Position numbers and translations under genes: made by a program
Part shown: positions 26,310-35,206 of the stretch, in pieces
How the letters are laid out: each line of letters starts with the position of its first letter
How positions within the stretch are numbered: the stretch's first letter is position 1
DNA from: CAVXNP01 sp963763305
GTDB lineage: Bacteria; Pseudomonadota; Gammaproteobacteria; Xanthomonadales; Rhodanobacteraceae
DNA: 64,000 bases
Direction of reading: 5' to 3'
Assembly: GCA_963763305.1 (NCBI GenBank)
Contig: CAVXNP010000001.1
Span: 1,922,001 to 1,986,000, forward strand
Notes under the pieces: generated by a model
The model's input: only the letters and a program-made list of their open reading frames with translations
The model's database searches: none
What the model was told of the DNA's origin: nothing

Positions 26310-27018
26310 GCGGCGCCCTGGCACCGCGTCTGTAGGAGCGACTTCAGTCGCGATGGCCGCGACAGCGGCCTGCGCCACACTGGGTGAGTGTGGCGGTGGT
26401 CTCTGGCGCAGCGCACTGCGTGCGCCTCGCGACTGAAGTCGCTCCTACAGGCAGGGCGACTGAAGTCGCTCCTACAGGCAGGTTCGCGCTTCGGCGGGGC
26501 GACCCGACAGCCAGCGGCAAGGTCAGCGCCTGCTCCGGCCATCGCCTGGTGCCCGCAGCACCTGTCCGCCAAAGGGTGCGGCGCCCTGGCACCGCGTCTG
26601 TGGGAGCGACTTCAGTCGCGATGGCCGCGACAGCGGCCTGCGCCAGACTGGGTGAGTGTGGCGGTGGTCTCTGGCGCAGCGCACTGCGTGCGCCTCGCGA
26701 CTGAAGTCGCTCCTACAGGCAGGGCGACTGAAGTCGCTCCTACAGGCAGGTTCGCGCTTCGGCGGGGCGACCCGACAGCCAGCGGCAAGGTCAGCGCCTG
26801 CTCCGGCCATCGCCTGGTGCCCGCAGCACCTGTCCGCCAAAGGGTGCGGCGCCCTGGCACCGCGTCTGTGGGAGCGACTTCAGTCGCGATGGCCGCGACA
26901 GCGGCCTGCGCCAGACTGGGTGAGTGTGGCGGTGGTCTCTGGCGCAGCGCACTGCGTGCGCCTCGCGACTGAAGTCGCTCCTACAGGCGGCGACTGAAGT
27001 CGCTCCTACAGGCAGGTC
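26310..27018. repeat. 268-bp tandem repeat containing REP-like palindromes
   Basis: Two full units (26310-26577, 26578-26845) and a partial third (from 26846) repeat head-to-tail with a 268-bp period; the copies differ at only a few bases (for example TCTGTAGGAGCG in the first and TCTGTGGGAGCG in the others). Each unit carries GGAGCGACTTCAGTCGC and, about 90 bases on, its inverse GCGACTGAAGTCGCTCC, the latter often twice in a row. These have the GCGACT-TC-AGTCGC palindrome seen in REP-type elements. The rest of the 26198-27111 gap contains no gene I can support. A hairpin, GCTGGC/GCCAGC, sits at 27029-27047. Confidence 0.85.
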
Positions 27019-27111
27019 ATCTGTTGGGGCTGGCTTCGCTTGCCAGCTATCAGGGCGAACGTGGTTGATCGCGAAGGCGAACTACGTGCCACGGAGGAGG
27101 CCAGGGCCCAC

Positions 27112-28479
27112 TCAGTAGGCGAACTCGCGGAACACTGGATCGACACTGCCGTGCCACGGCCCGTGGAACAGCTCCAGCTTGCGTTCGGCCGGGGTCTGGT
27201 TGGTCTGCACGATTTCCAGCAGCGGTTCCAGGAAGATCGTCTCGTCCGCGCCGCTGGCGTTGAGCCGCGCGCGCCGCTTCAGGCCATGCCCGGCGATCTT
27301 CAGCGTCTCGCGCGCCAGGTCGTGCACGGTGCCGTCGCGGAACGGCAGCTTCATGCCGTGCCTGGGCACGCCGTCACGCAGTGCATGGCGCTCGGCCAGG
27401 CTGAAGTCCTTGACCAGATCCCAGGCCGCATCCAGCGCCTCGTCGTCGTAGAGCAGGCCGACCCACAGCGCGGGCAGCGCGCACAGCCGGTTCCACGGCC
27501 CGCCGTCGGCACCGCGCATTTCCAGGTACTGCTTCAGCCGCACTTCGGGGAACGCCGTGGTCAGGTGGTCGGCCCAGTCCTTCATGGTGGCGTGCACGCC
27601 GGGGATGGCGTCCAGCTGGCCGGCCATGAAGCGCTTGAAGTCGGCGCCCGCCAGGTCGATGTAGCGCCCGTCCTGGTAGCTGAAGTACATCGGCACGTCC
27701 AGGATGTAGTCGACATAGCGCTCGTAGCCGAAGCCGTCGGCGAAGACGAAGTCGAGCATGCCGGTGCGGTCGCCATCGGTGTCGGTCCACACCTGCGAGC
27801 GGTAGGACAGGTAGCCGTTCGGCTGGCCCTCGGTGAACGGCGAATCGGCGAACAGCGCGGTGGCGATCGGCTGCAGCGCCAGGCTGGTGCGAAACTTCTT
27901 GATCATGTCCGCTTCGGAGGAAAAATCCAGGTTGACCTGCACGGTGCAGGTGCGGGTCATCATGTCCAGGCCCAGCGAGCCGACCTTGGGCATGTACTCG
28001 CGCATGATCTTGTAGCGGCCCTTGGGCATCCACGGCATCTGGTCGCGGCGCCACTTGGGCTGGAAACCCATGCCCAGGAAGCCCAGGCCCAGCCCGTCGG
28101 CCACCGAGCGGACCTCCTCCAGGTGCGAGTTCACTTCGCCGCAGGTCTGGTGGATGGTTTCCAGCGGCGCACCGGAAAGTTCCAGCTGGCCTGCCGGCTC
28201 CAGCGTGATGCTCGCGCCATCGCGGCTGAGCGCCACCGGCGTGTCGCCTTCGCGGGCGATGTCCCAGCCATGCCGCGCGGCCAGGCCCTCGAGCAGCGCA
28301 CGGATGCCATGCTCGCCCTCGAACGTGGGCGGGCGCAGGTCGTCGGTGCGAAAGCCGAACTTTTCGTGCTCGGTACCGATGCGCCAGGCGTCGCGCGGCT
28401 TTTCGCCGGCGGCGAGGTAGTCGGCAAGCTGCTGGCGATCGCGAATCGGGGTGCTCTTTACGGCACTGGGGATGGACAA
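27112..28479 (-). CDS. gshA: glutamate-cysteine ligase, plant/alphaproteobacterial type
   Basis: This 455-residue enzyme makes gamma-glutamylcysteine, the first step of glutathione synthesis. It belongs to the class shared by plants and many proteobacteria rather than the E. coli GshA class. Seen: RIGTEHEKFGF, SITLEPAGQLELSGAPLETI, LGMGFQPKWRRDQMPWMPKG, and RTCTVQVNLDFSSEADMIKK; later YLEMRGADGGPWNRLCALPA. The start at ATG 28479 is preceded by a purine-rich AAAGGAT stretch. It is transcribed away from the tandem repeats and lies downstream of rho with a separate terminator between, so it likely has its own promoter in 28480-28727. Confidence 0.93.
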   Translation of the reverse strand: MSIPSAVKSTPIRDRQQLADYLAAGEKPRDAWRIGTEHEKFGFRTDDLRPPTFEGEHGIRALLEGLAARHGWDIAREGDTPVALSRDGASITLEPAGQLELSGAPLETIHQTCGEVNSHLEEVRSVADGLGLGFLGMGFQPKWRRDQMPWMPKGRYKIMREYMPKVGSLGLDMMTRTCTVQVNLDFSSEADMIKKFRTSLALQPIATALFADSPFTEGQPNGYLSYRSQVWTDTDGDRTGMLDFVFADGFGYERYVDYILDVPMYFSYQDGRYIDLAGADFKRFMAGQLDAIPGVHATMKDWADHLTTAFPEVRLKQYLEMRGADGGPWNRLCALPALWVGLLYDDEALDAAWDLVKDFSLAERHALRDGVPRHGMKLPFRDGTVHDLARETLKIAGHGLKRRARLNASGADETIFLEPLLEIVQTNQTPAERKLELFHGPWHGSVDPVFREFAY

Positions 28480-28727
28480 GGGAGCAATCCTTTCTGGGGA
28501 GGCAACCCATCACGGGGTCGCGGGGAGGTCGAGGCCGACGCGACAATAGTGTACCTCCCGGTACAGCGGATGTGATGTCGTGGCGTGACCGCGAAGCATG
28601 GCGGTGCCTGGGGCGAACGACCGGGCACCGTCTCCCGACGCAGGCCGGGCTTCCGCCCTGCCGGGCCTTGCTGACAGCGCGAGCGGGGGCCGCCGGGGGT
28701 CGGAGCGGCCCGGCGGCAGTCATGAAA

Positions 28728-28752
28728 AAGGGCCGGCTTGCGGCCGGCCCTT
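28728..28752 (-). terminator. intrinsic terminator of the rho gene
   Basis: On the minus strand AAGGGCCGGC and GCCGGCCCTT form a 10-bp stem with a 5-base loop followed by a run of T, just 3 bases past the rho stop codon. Confidence 0.85.
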
Positions 28753-28755
28753 GAT

Positions 28756-30613
28756 TCAGCGCTTCATCGAATTGAAGAACTCGTCGTTGGACTTGGTGTT
28801 CTTCATCTTGTCGAGCATGAATTCCATCGCGGAGAGCTCGTCCATCGGATGCAGCAGCTTGCGCAGGATCCAGATCTTGGCGAGCAGGTCCGGATCGATC
28901 AGCAGGTCCTCGCGGCGGGTGCCGGAGCGGTTGATGTCGATGGCCGGGTACACGCGCTTCTCGGAGATGCGGCGGGACAGGTGCACTTCCATGTTGCCGG
29001 TGCCCTTGAACTCCTCGTAGATCACCTCGTCCATCTTGCTGCCGGTGTCGGTCAGCGCGGTGGCGATGATGGTCAGGCTGCCGCCTTCCTCGACGTTGCG
29101 CGCGGCGCCAAAGAAGCGCTTGGGCCGCTGCAGCGCGTTGGCGTCGACACCGCCGGTGAGCACCTTGCCGGAGGACGGCACCACGGTGTTGTAGGCGCGC
29201 GCCAGGCGGGTGATCGAATCGAGCAGGATCACCACGTCCTTCTTGTGCTCGACCAGGCGCTTGGCCCGCTCGATCACCATCTCGGCCACCTGCACGTGGC
29301 GCACCGCCGGCTCGTCGAAGGTGGAGCTGATCACTTCGGCGCGCACGGTACGGGCGATCTCGGTGACTTCCTCCGGACGCTCGTCGATCAGCAGCATGAT
29401 CAGGTGCGACTCGGGGTGGTTGTACTGGATCGCCTGGGCGATGTTCTGCAGCATCATCGTCTTGCCCGACTTGGGCTGGGAGACGATCAGGCCGCGCTGG
29501 CCCTTGCCGATCGGCGCGATCAGGTCGAGGATGCGTCCGGTGATGTCTTCCGACGAACCGTTGCCGCGCTCGAGCTTGAACGCCTTGCGCGGGAACAGCG
29601 GCGTCAGGTTCTCGAACAGCATCTTGTTCTTCGACGCTTCGGGCGGGTCGCCGTTGATCGTCTCGACCTTGAGCATCGCGAAGTAGCGCTCGCCTTCCTT
29701 CGGATGGCGCACGCGACCGGTGATGTAGTCGCCGGTGCGCAGGTTGAAGCGGCGGATCTGGCTGGGGCTGACGTAGATGTCGTCCGGGCCGGCCAGGTAC
29801 GACTCGTCGGCCGAGCGCATGAAGCCGAAGCCGTCCTGCAGGATTTCCAGCACGCCCTCGGCCCAGATGCCGCCGCCGGAGCGGGCGTGCGCCTTGAGCA
29901 CGTTGAAGATGACGTCCTGCTTGCGTGCGCGGGCCACGCCTTCCTGCACGCCCAGTGATTCGGCGAACTCGAGCAGCTGCGGCGCCTTCATGCGCTTGAG
30001 CTCGGTCAGGTTGATCACCCGGTCGTTGCTGCCCGGATCGGCGTTGTCGTCGTCCACCGGCAGGCCATTCGGGTTCGGCCGCGGCTGGCCGCCGCCACCC
30101 TGGCCACCAGCCACCACCGCCGCCCTGGCGCGGGCCACGCTCGTGGCGCCGGCGACGGCCGCGCTCGTTGCGCTCGTTGTTGCGTTCGTTGCGGCGCGCG
30201 TCGCCGCCGCCCTGTTGCGCGCTCGGGCCTTGGGCCTGGTTCTGCTGGCCGCCGGCGTTGCTGCCGTTGCCCTCGCTGCCACCGGCGTTGCCGCCGTTGT
30301 TGCCAGCGTTGCCCTGGGGGGCGCCGTCAGCGGACTCCCGGGCGGCGCGCGGCGCCTGCTCGGCAGCGGCGGGGGCCGAAGCGGGAGCCGCGGCCGGTGC
30401 GGGCGCGGGCGCCGGAGACGGCGCAGGGGCCGGTGATGGCGACGCGGCCGAGGCCGCCGGCGCAGGGGCCGGTGCGGCCGCCTTGTCGCCGCTGGCGGCG
30501 GCTGCCGACTTGCGCGGCGCGCGGGTGCGCGGTTCGCCAGCGGGCTTGTCGCTCACGGGCTTGGCTTCGGCGCGCTTGGCGTCGGTCGGTTCTTTGCTTT
30601 CGATATCGGACAC
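28756..30613 (-). CDS. rho: transcription termination factor Rho with long low-complexity N-terminal extension, frameshifted as given
   Basis: Rho is the hexameric RNA-dependent ATPase that ends transcription. The core is intact: RHO_N (NLTELKRMKAPQLLEFAESL), cold-shock RNA domain (EILQDGFGFMRSADESYLAG), P-loop SQPKSGKTMML, Walker B ILLDSITRLARAYN and the GGSLTIIATALTDTG loop. Upstream lies an Ala/Pro-rich then Asn/Gly/Arg-rich extension beginning at a GTG (30613, GAGG before it), as in other Xanthomonadales. The extension and core are in different frames: an extra base near 30109 (minus-strand context GGTGGCTGGTGGCC) breaks the link. Translation from a GTG at 30282 would give the core with a nonsense lead. 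Either a base error or genuine frameshift; function of the core argues for an error. Confidence 0.88.
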
Positions 30614-30768
30614 GGGCAAACCTCGTGGGGGCGCCGTTGAAGAAACAGGAGGGAGAGTTGAGCGTCGCGCGGAAGGCGCAGCGGGACAGAGCGTCCCGAC
30701 GGTCGGATGCAATCTAGCACCCGCTGCGCGCCGCCGTAAAGCGCGGCGGCGCGCCAATCGGCGGCTGG

Positions 30769-31095
30769 TTACAGCGCCTTGTCGATCATCTGGGTCAGCT
30801 GACCCTTGCTGGCCGCGCCGATCTGGGTCGCCTCGACCTTGCCGTTCTTGAACATCATCAGGGTCGGAATACCGCGCACGCCGTAGGTGCGCGGGGTCTT
30901 TTGGTTCTGGTCGATGTTGATCTTCACCACCCGCAGCTTGCCCTCGTATTGCCCGGCCAGCTCATCGAGCACGGGCGCGATGGCCTTGCACGGGCCGCAC
31001 CATTCGGCCCAGAAATCCAGCAGCACGGGGGTATCGGATTCGAGTACTTCGCTCTGGAACGCGTCGTCGGTGACGTGGGTAATCAGGTCGCTCAC
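30769..31095 (-). CDS. trxA: thioredoxin 1
   Basis: A 108-residue thioredoxin, the main cytoplasmic dithiol reductant for ribonucleotide reductase, Msr enzymes and others. Seen: VLLDFWAEWCGPCKAIAPVL with the WCGPC active site and RGIPTLMMFKNG with the cis-Pro. I use GTG at 31095, not the ATG 8 codons upstream, because GGAG precedes it at proper spacing and the resulting MSDLITHVTDD-type N-terminus and length match E. coli TrxA; the ATG has no ribosome-binding site. It is followed by rho on the same strand and divergent from rhlB, the conserved order in this group. Confidence 0.94.
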   Translation of the reverse strand: MSDLITHVTDDAFQSEVLESDTPVLLDFWAEWCGPCKAIAPVLDELAGQYEGKLRVVKINIDQNQKTPRTYGVRGIPTLMMFKNGKVEATQIGAASKGQLTQMIDKAL

Positions 31096-31283
31096 GGGGG
31101 TCTCCGTTGTTGAAGCCATGAAAGGTGGACGACCGGGCGGCCGTCATCGGCTACACTCAGACGCCCTTGAAGCGCGAGTCGGGCCGGAACCAAGGGGGAT
31201 GCCATTGCGGCAGATCTCCATTCCAGCGTAACTCGGGGCTCGATTCAAGCGATTCAAGGGCGGCAACGGATGGTTCCGTTGTC

Positions 31284-31344
31284 ATAGGTGAGCCGGTTCC
31301 CCGCCAGGCGTTGCGCCGCAAGGGTTTCGAACCCCCTCACCTAT
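31284..31344. other. structured element in the rhlB leader, tRNA-like fold
   Basis: The 9-bp inverted pair ATAGGTGAG/CTCACCTAT encloses 43 bases containing AGGGTTTCGAACCCC, a hairpin with a TTCGAA loop similar to a tRNA T-arm. The element is 61 nt, too short for a complete tRNA and without an anticodon arm I can place. It lies between divergent trxA and rhlB, 212 bases upstream of rhlB, so it may be a leader hairpin, terminator, protein-binding palindrome or tRNA remnant. The rest of 31096-31555 has no gene. Confidence 0.45.
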
Positions 31345-31555
31345 GCCAGCGGAACTGCCGCTTTGCCGCTTTCCGCTATGGCGCCAGCCGCGGTCCGACC
31401 CGCCGGCCGGGCAGATCCGAAGGGTTTCTAGACACCCCCGGACCCGCCGGCCCGCCTCCGTTCCGCGCACCGCCTTCCTCCACCGTTCCGCGCCACCGTT
31501 GGCTGCGGAGCCGGGCGCCGCGCCTGCGGCCGCCCTCACCGGCACCCAAAAAGCT

Positions 31556-33304
31556 ATGTCCCAGACCGTACTGACCGACACCTTCTTCACCAACTTCGAC
31601 CTGCAGCCGCTGCTGCAGCAGGGCCTGGACGATGCCGGGTTCACCCGTTGCACCCCGATCCAGGAACTGACCCTGACCCCGGCGCTGGCCGGGCGCGACG
31701 TCGCCGGCCAGGCGCAGACCGGCACCGGCAAGACCTGCGCCTTCCTGGTGGCGATGATGAACCGCCTGCTGACCCGGCCGGCCACCGCCGGGCGCAAGGA
31801 TTCCGATCCGCGCGCGCTGGTCATCGCCCCGACCCGCGAGCTGGCGATCCAGATCGAGAAGGACGCCCGCGCCATCGGCGCCCACACCGGCCTGCGCATT
31901 GCACTGATCTACGGCGGCGTGGACTACGACAAGCAGCGCCAGCAGCTCAAGGACGGCTGCGACATCATCATCGCCACCCCCGGCCGCCTGCTGGACTACT
32001 ACAAGCAGGACGTGTTCAGCCTCAACAGCGTCGAAGTGATGGTGATCGACGAAGCCGACCGCATGTTCGACCTGGGCTTCATCAAGGACGTGCGCTTCAT
32101 CTTCCGCCGCCTGCCGGCGCGCGAGGAGCGCCAGGTGCTGCTGTTCTCCGCCACGCTGAGCCACCGCGTGCTGGAGCTGGCCTACGAGCACATGCACGAG
32201 GCCGAGAAGCTGGTGGTGGAAACGGACAACATCACCGCCGACAAGGTCCGCCAGGTGGTCTACTTCCCGGCCAAGGAAGAGAAGATGCCGCTGCTGCTCA
32301 ATCTGCTGGAGCGCACCGGCGCCGAGCGCAGCATCATCTTCGTCAATACCAAGGCCGCCGCCGAGCGCATCACCGAGCGGGTCAAGCGCCAGGGCTACCG
32401 GGTTGGCGCGCTGTCCGGCGACGTGCCGCAGCTGAAGCGGCAGAAGCTGCTGCAGCGCTTCCAGGACGGCCAGCTGGACATGCTGGTGTGCACCGACGTG
32501 GCCGCGCGCGGCCTGCACATCCCGGCGGTCAGCCACGTCTTCAATTACGACCTGCCGCAGGATGCGGAGGACTACGTGCACCGCATCGGCCGTACCGCGC
32601 GGCTGGGTGCCGAAGGCGACGCGATCAGCTTCGCCTGCGATCTGTACGCGATGAGCCTGCCGGACATCGAGGCCTACATCGAGCAGAAGATCCCGGTCGC
32701 CTCGGTCGACCCGGAGCTGCTGATCATGCCCAAGCCGCGCCAGGTCGACGCCCAGTACGCCGCCGAAGCCGCCGCCGACAGCGCCGCGTTCGGCGACAAG
32801 GTGGTGCCGCGCGACGGCGACAAGGGTGCCGGCGGGCGTTCGCGCAGCCGCAGCGGCGGCAAGGGCGAGCGCCGCACCGGCGAAGGCCGGCCGCCGCGTG
32901 CCGCCCGCCCGCCGCGTGAGGACAAGCCGGCCGAGGCCGCCGCACCGGTCGTGGGCGAGGGCGCGCCCGCGCCGATCACCCCGGCACCCGCCGGCGACGC
33001 GCCGGCCAGCGAGGGCGCACCCAAGCGCCGTCGTCGCCGCGGTGGCCGCAACCGTCGCCGTGAAGGCGGCGAGGGTGGTGCCAACGCACCGGCCGCGCAG
33101 GGCGGGCAGACCGCCGAGAGCGGCGGCCGTGCCCCGCGTGCGCCGCGCGAGGAGCGTCGCCCGCGCGAACGCAGCGCCGAGCCGGGCAACAACCGCCCGT
33201 CGCGCCAGGTCAACGTCACCAGCGCCGCACCCGCCGGCCAGCACGCGGCCAAGTCGAAGCCGGGCCTGTTCCGCCGGCTGACCCGGCTGTTCACCGGCCG
33301 CTGA
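31556..33304 (+). CDS. rhlB: DEAD-box RNA helicase RhlB
   Basis: A 582-residue ATP-dependent RNA helicase. Seen: Q motif TRCTPIQELTLTP, motif I AQTGTGKT, Ia APTRELAIQI, motif II DEADRMFDLGFIKDVRF, motif III SATLSH, IV SIIFVNTKAAAERITE, V CTDVAARGLHIPAV and VI HRIGRTARLG. Residues ~400-580 form an Arg/Gly/Pro/Ala-rich disordered tail with a strongly basic KRRRRRGGRNRRREGGEG, ending in KSKPGLFRRLTRLFTGR, plausibly for RNA or RNase E contacts. RhlB in E. coli works in the degradosome; here the gene faces trxA-rho, linking RNA decay and termination factors in one locus. ATG at 31556 starts the normal N-terminus. Confidence 0.93.
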   Translation: MSQTVLTDTFFTNFDLQPLLQQGLDDAGFTRCTPIQELTLTPALAGRDVAGQAQTGTGKTCAFLVAMMNRLLTRPATAGRKDSDPRALVIAPTRELAIQIEKDARAIGAHTGLRIALIYGGVDYDKQRQQLKDGCDIIIATPGRLLDYYKQDVFSLNSVEVMVIDEADRMFDLGFIKDVRFIFRRLPAREERQVLLFSATLSHRVLELAYEHMHEAEKLVVETDNITADKVRQVVYFPAKEEKMPLLLNLLERTGAERSIIFVNTKAAAERITERVKRQGYRVGALSGDVPQLKRQKLLQRFQDGQLDMLVCTDVAARGLHIPAVSHVFNYDLPQDAEDYVHRIGRTARLGAEGDAISFACDLYAMSLPDIEAYIEQKIPVASVDPELLIMPKPRQVDAQYAAEAAADSAAFGDKVVPRDGDKGAGGRSRSRSGGKGERRTGEGRPPRAARPPREDKPAEAAAPVVGEGAPAPITPAPAGDAPASEGAPKRRRRRGGRNRRREGGEGGANAPAAQGGQTAESGGRAPRAPREERRPRERSAEPGNNRPSRQVNVTSAAPAGQHAAKSKPGLFRRLTRLFTGR

Positions 33305-33316
33305 ATCGGCTGCAAC

Positions 33317-33340
33317 GCTGCGCACCGTTTGGTGCGCAGC
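33317..33340 (+). terminator. stem-loop after rhlB
   Basis: GCTGCGCACC-GTTT-GGTGCGCAGC is a perfect 10-bp stem 12 bases after the rhlB stop. It lacks a downstream T run, so it may only stabilise the 3' end. Confidence 0.55.
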
Positions 33341-33414
33341 GCGCCCCGGCGGTGTCCCGCTGCGGGCGTGCATCCCGTATCCTTGCCGCTGGTGCGTGGC
33401 AGGGGAGGCATGCG

Positions 33415-34092
33415 GTGATCCGCTTCGAACAGGTGAGCAAGCGCTACGACGGCGGCCACGAGGCGCTGTCGCAACTGTCCTTCGAAGTGGCTACGGGCGA
33501 AATGGCCTTTGTTACCGGCCACTCCGGGGCCGGCAAGAGCACCTTGCTCAAGCTGCTGGCCCTGATCGAGCGGCCCACCCACGGCCAGATCACGCTGGAC
33601 CAGCAGAACCTGTCCAAGGTGCGCAGCGGGGGCGTGCCCAAGCTGCGCCGGCGCATCGGCATGGTCTTCCAGGACCACCGCCTGCTGATGGACCGCACCG
33701 TGTTCGCCAACGTCGAGCTGCCGCTGGTGATCGGCGGCATCGCGCCGGCCGAGCGCGCCAAGCGGGTGCGCGCGGCGCTGGAAAAAGTCGGCCTGCTGCC
33801 CTACGAGCGCCAGTTGCCCGCCTCGCTGTCCACCGGCGAGCAGCAGCGCGTGGGCATCGCCCGCGCCATCGTGGCCCGGCCCGACGTGCTGATCGCCGAC
33901 GAGCCCACCGGCAACCTGGATCCGCAACTGGCGATGGAGATCATGGGCCTGTTCGCCGAGTTCAAGCAGGTCGGCACCACCGTGCTGGTGGCCAGCCACG
34001 ACCTGCCGCTGATCAAGCACATGAAGCAGCGCGTGGTGGTGCTCGACCACGGCCGGCTGGTCGCCGACATTGCCGCGCAGGAGGTGCTGTGA
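33415..34092 (+). CDS. ftsE: cell-division ABC transporter ATP-binding protein FtsE
   Basis: FtsE is the cytoplasmic ATPase of the FtsEX complex that couples the Z-ring to periplasmic murein hydrolases. The 225-residue product has Walker A GHSGAGKST, Q-loop MVFQDHRLLMDRT, signature LSTGEQQRVGIARA, Walker B VLIADEPTGNLD and the H-loop ASHDLPLI. The start is GTG at 33415 with GGGGAGG 7 bases upstream. It overlaps ftsX by 4 bases (GTGA). ftsY, often first in this operon, is not here; rhlB precedes instead. Confidence 0.95.
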   Translation: MIRFEQVSKRYDGGHEALSQLSFEVATGEMAFVTGHSGAGKSTLLKLLALIERPTHGQITLDQQNLSKVRSGGVPKLRRRIGMVFQDHRLLMDRTVFANVELPLVIGGIAPAERAKRVRAALEKVGLLPYERQLPASLSTGEQQRVGIARAIVARPDVLIADEPTGNLDPQLAMEIMGLFAEFKQVGTTVLVASHDLPLIKHMKQRVVVLDHGRLVADIAAQEVL

Positions 34093-35072
34093 ACGCGCCC
34101 GATCAGACCCCCGACACCGCCGCGCCGCGTAGCCGTCGCAGCCAGGGCCGCCGCGTGGCCGGCTGGCGCGAGCATCACGGCTGGAGCGCCTCGGCCAGCC
34201 TGCGCCGGCTGGCCTCGCGCCCGTTCGGCACGCTGATGACGGTGGCGGTGATGGGCCTGGCGCTGGCCTTGCCGCTGGCGTTCTACCTGCTGCTGGCCAA
34301 CCTGCAGTCGATGGGCGATTCGATGGGCCGCAACCCCTCGATCAGCGTGTTCCTCAAGGTCGGCCAGTCCGCCTCGGTGGCGCAACTGCTGGCCACCGAC
34401 CTGCGCGCGCGTCCGGACGTGGCCACGGTGGTGGTACGCACGCCCGAGCAGGGCCTGGACGAGCTGGCCACGCTGCAAGGCTTTTCCGGCGCGGTGAAAG
34501 TGCTGGACGACAACCCGCTGCCGTTCGTGCTGCAGGTACAGCCGCGCCCCGGGCTGGACGCGGCGGCGATCGACCACCTCACCACCTATATGCGCGGCCA
34601 GCTGGGCGTGGATCTGGTGCAGGACGCCGGGCACTGGCGCCAGCGGCTGGACGCGCTGCTGGCACTGGGCAATCGCGTGGCGCTGGTGCTGGCCGCGATC
34701 CTGGCGCTGGCCGCCTTGCTGGTGGTCGGCAACACGGTGCGGGTGGACATCGCCAGCCGCAGCGAGGAGATCGGCGTATTGCTGCTGCTGGGCGCCAGCC
34801 GTGCCTTCGTGCGCCGCCCCTATCTGTACGCCGGCATCTGGTACGGCCTGTTCGGTGGCGCGCTGGCCGCGCTGCTGGCGGTGCTGGTGGAGTGGTCGCT
34901 GGTCGCGCCGGTGCGGCAGCTGACCCAGGCCTACGACGGCTCGTTGCAGCTGGACGCATTGCCGTTGTGGCTGCTGCTGGCGGTGCCGCTGGCCACCGCG
35001 CTGCTCGGCTGGCTCGGTGCCCGGCTGGTCAGTACCTGGCAGTTGCGCAAGGCGGCCCGGGTGGTTGCCTGA
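34089..35072 (+). CDS. ftsX: cell-division membrane protein FtsX
   Basis: The 327-residue partner of FtsE. Residues 1-45 are a basic cytoplasmic tail, followed by TM1 (LMTVAVMGLALALPLAFYLL), a periplasmic domain (residues ~70-190, starting NPSISVFLKVGQSASVAQLL) that recruits murein-hydrolase activators, then TM2-TM4: VALVLAAILALAALLVVGNTV, LYAGIWYGLFGGALAALLAV and LPLWLLLAVPLATALLGWLG. The SRSEEIGVLLLLGASRAFVRR stretch between TM2 and TM3 is the FtsX signature. GTG at 34089 overlaps the ftsE stop. Confidence 0.94.
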   Translation: MNAPDQTPDTAAPRSRRSQGRRVAGWREHHGWSASASLRRLASRPFGTLMTVAVMGLALALPLAFYLLLANLQSMGDSMGRNPSISVFLKVGQSASVAQLLATDLRARPDVATVVVRTPEQGLDELATLQGFSGAVKVLDDNPLPFVLQVQPRPGLDAAAIDHLTTYMRGQLGVDLVQDAGHWRQRLDALLALGNRVALVLAAILALAALLVVGNTVRVDIASRSEEIGVLLLLGASRAFVRRPYLYAGIWYGLFGGALAALLAVLVEWSLVAPVRQLTQAYDGSLQLDALPLWLLLAVPLATALLGWLGARLVSTWQLRKAARVVA

Positions 35073-35206
35073 TCGGATCGCGTGACGCGCCGGTGCAGGA
35101 TGCGCCATCGGTGACGGCCTTCGCGCCTCGGGCGCGCGGCGGTCAGGCAAGATAGGGGTGGTCGGCAAGTAGAGTGGTACATGTGGACGGCACAACCGGG
35201 GTTTCA

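Noticed and set aside
26388..26972. Open frames reading across the 268-bp units
   Set aside because: They simply repeat the same peptide each 268 bases in a block of palindromes; no independent evidence of coding.
26310..27018. CRISPR array in the tandem repeat block
   Set aside because: The repeat unit is 268 bp and includes palindromes; there are no short repeats with unique spacers and no cas genes.
30100..30120. Programmed ribosomal frameshifting in rho
   Set aside because: No slippery heptamer with downstream pseudoknot can be recognised; a one-base error in a Gly-repeat is simpler.
31284..31344. A complete tRNA gene
   Set aside because: Only a T-arm-like hairpin and a closing stem are visible; at 61 nt there is no room for D and anticodon arms.
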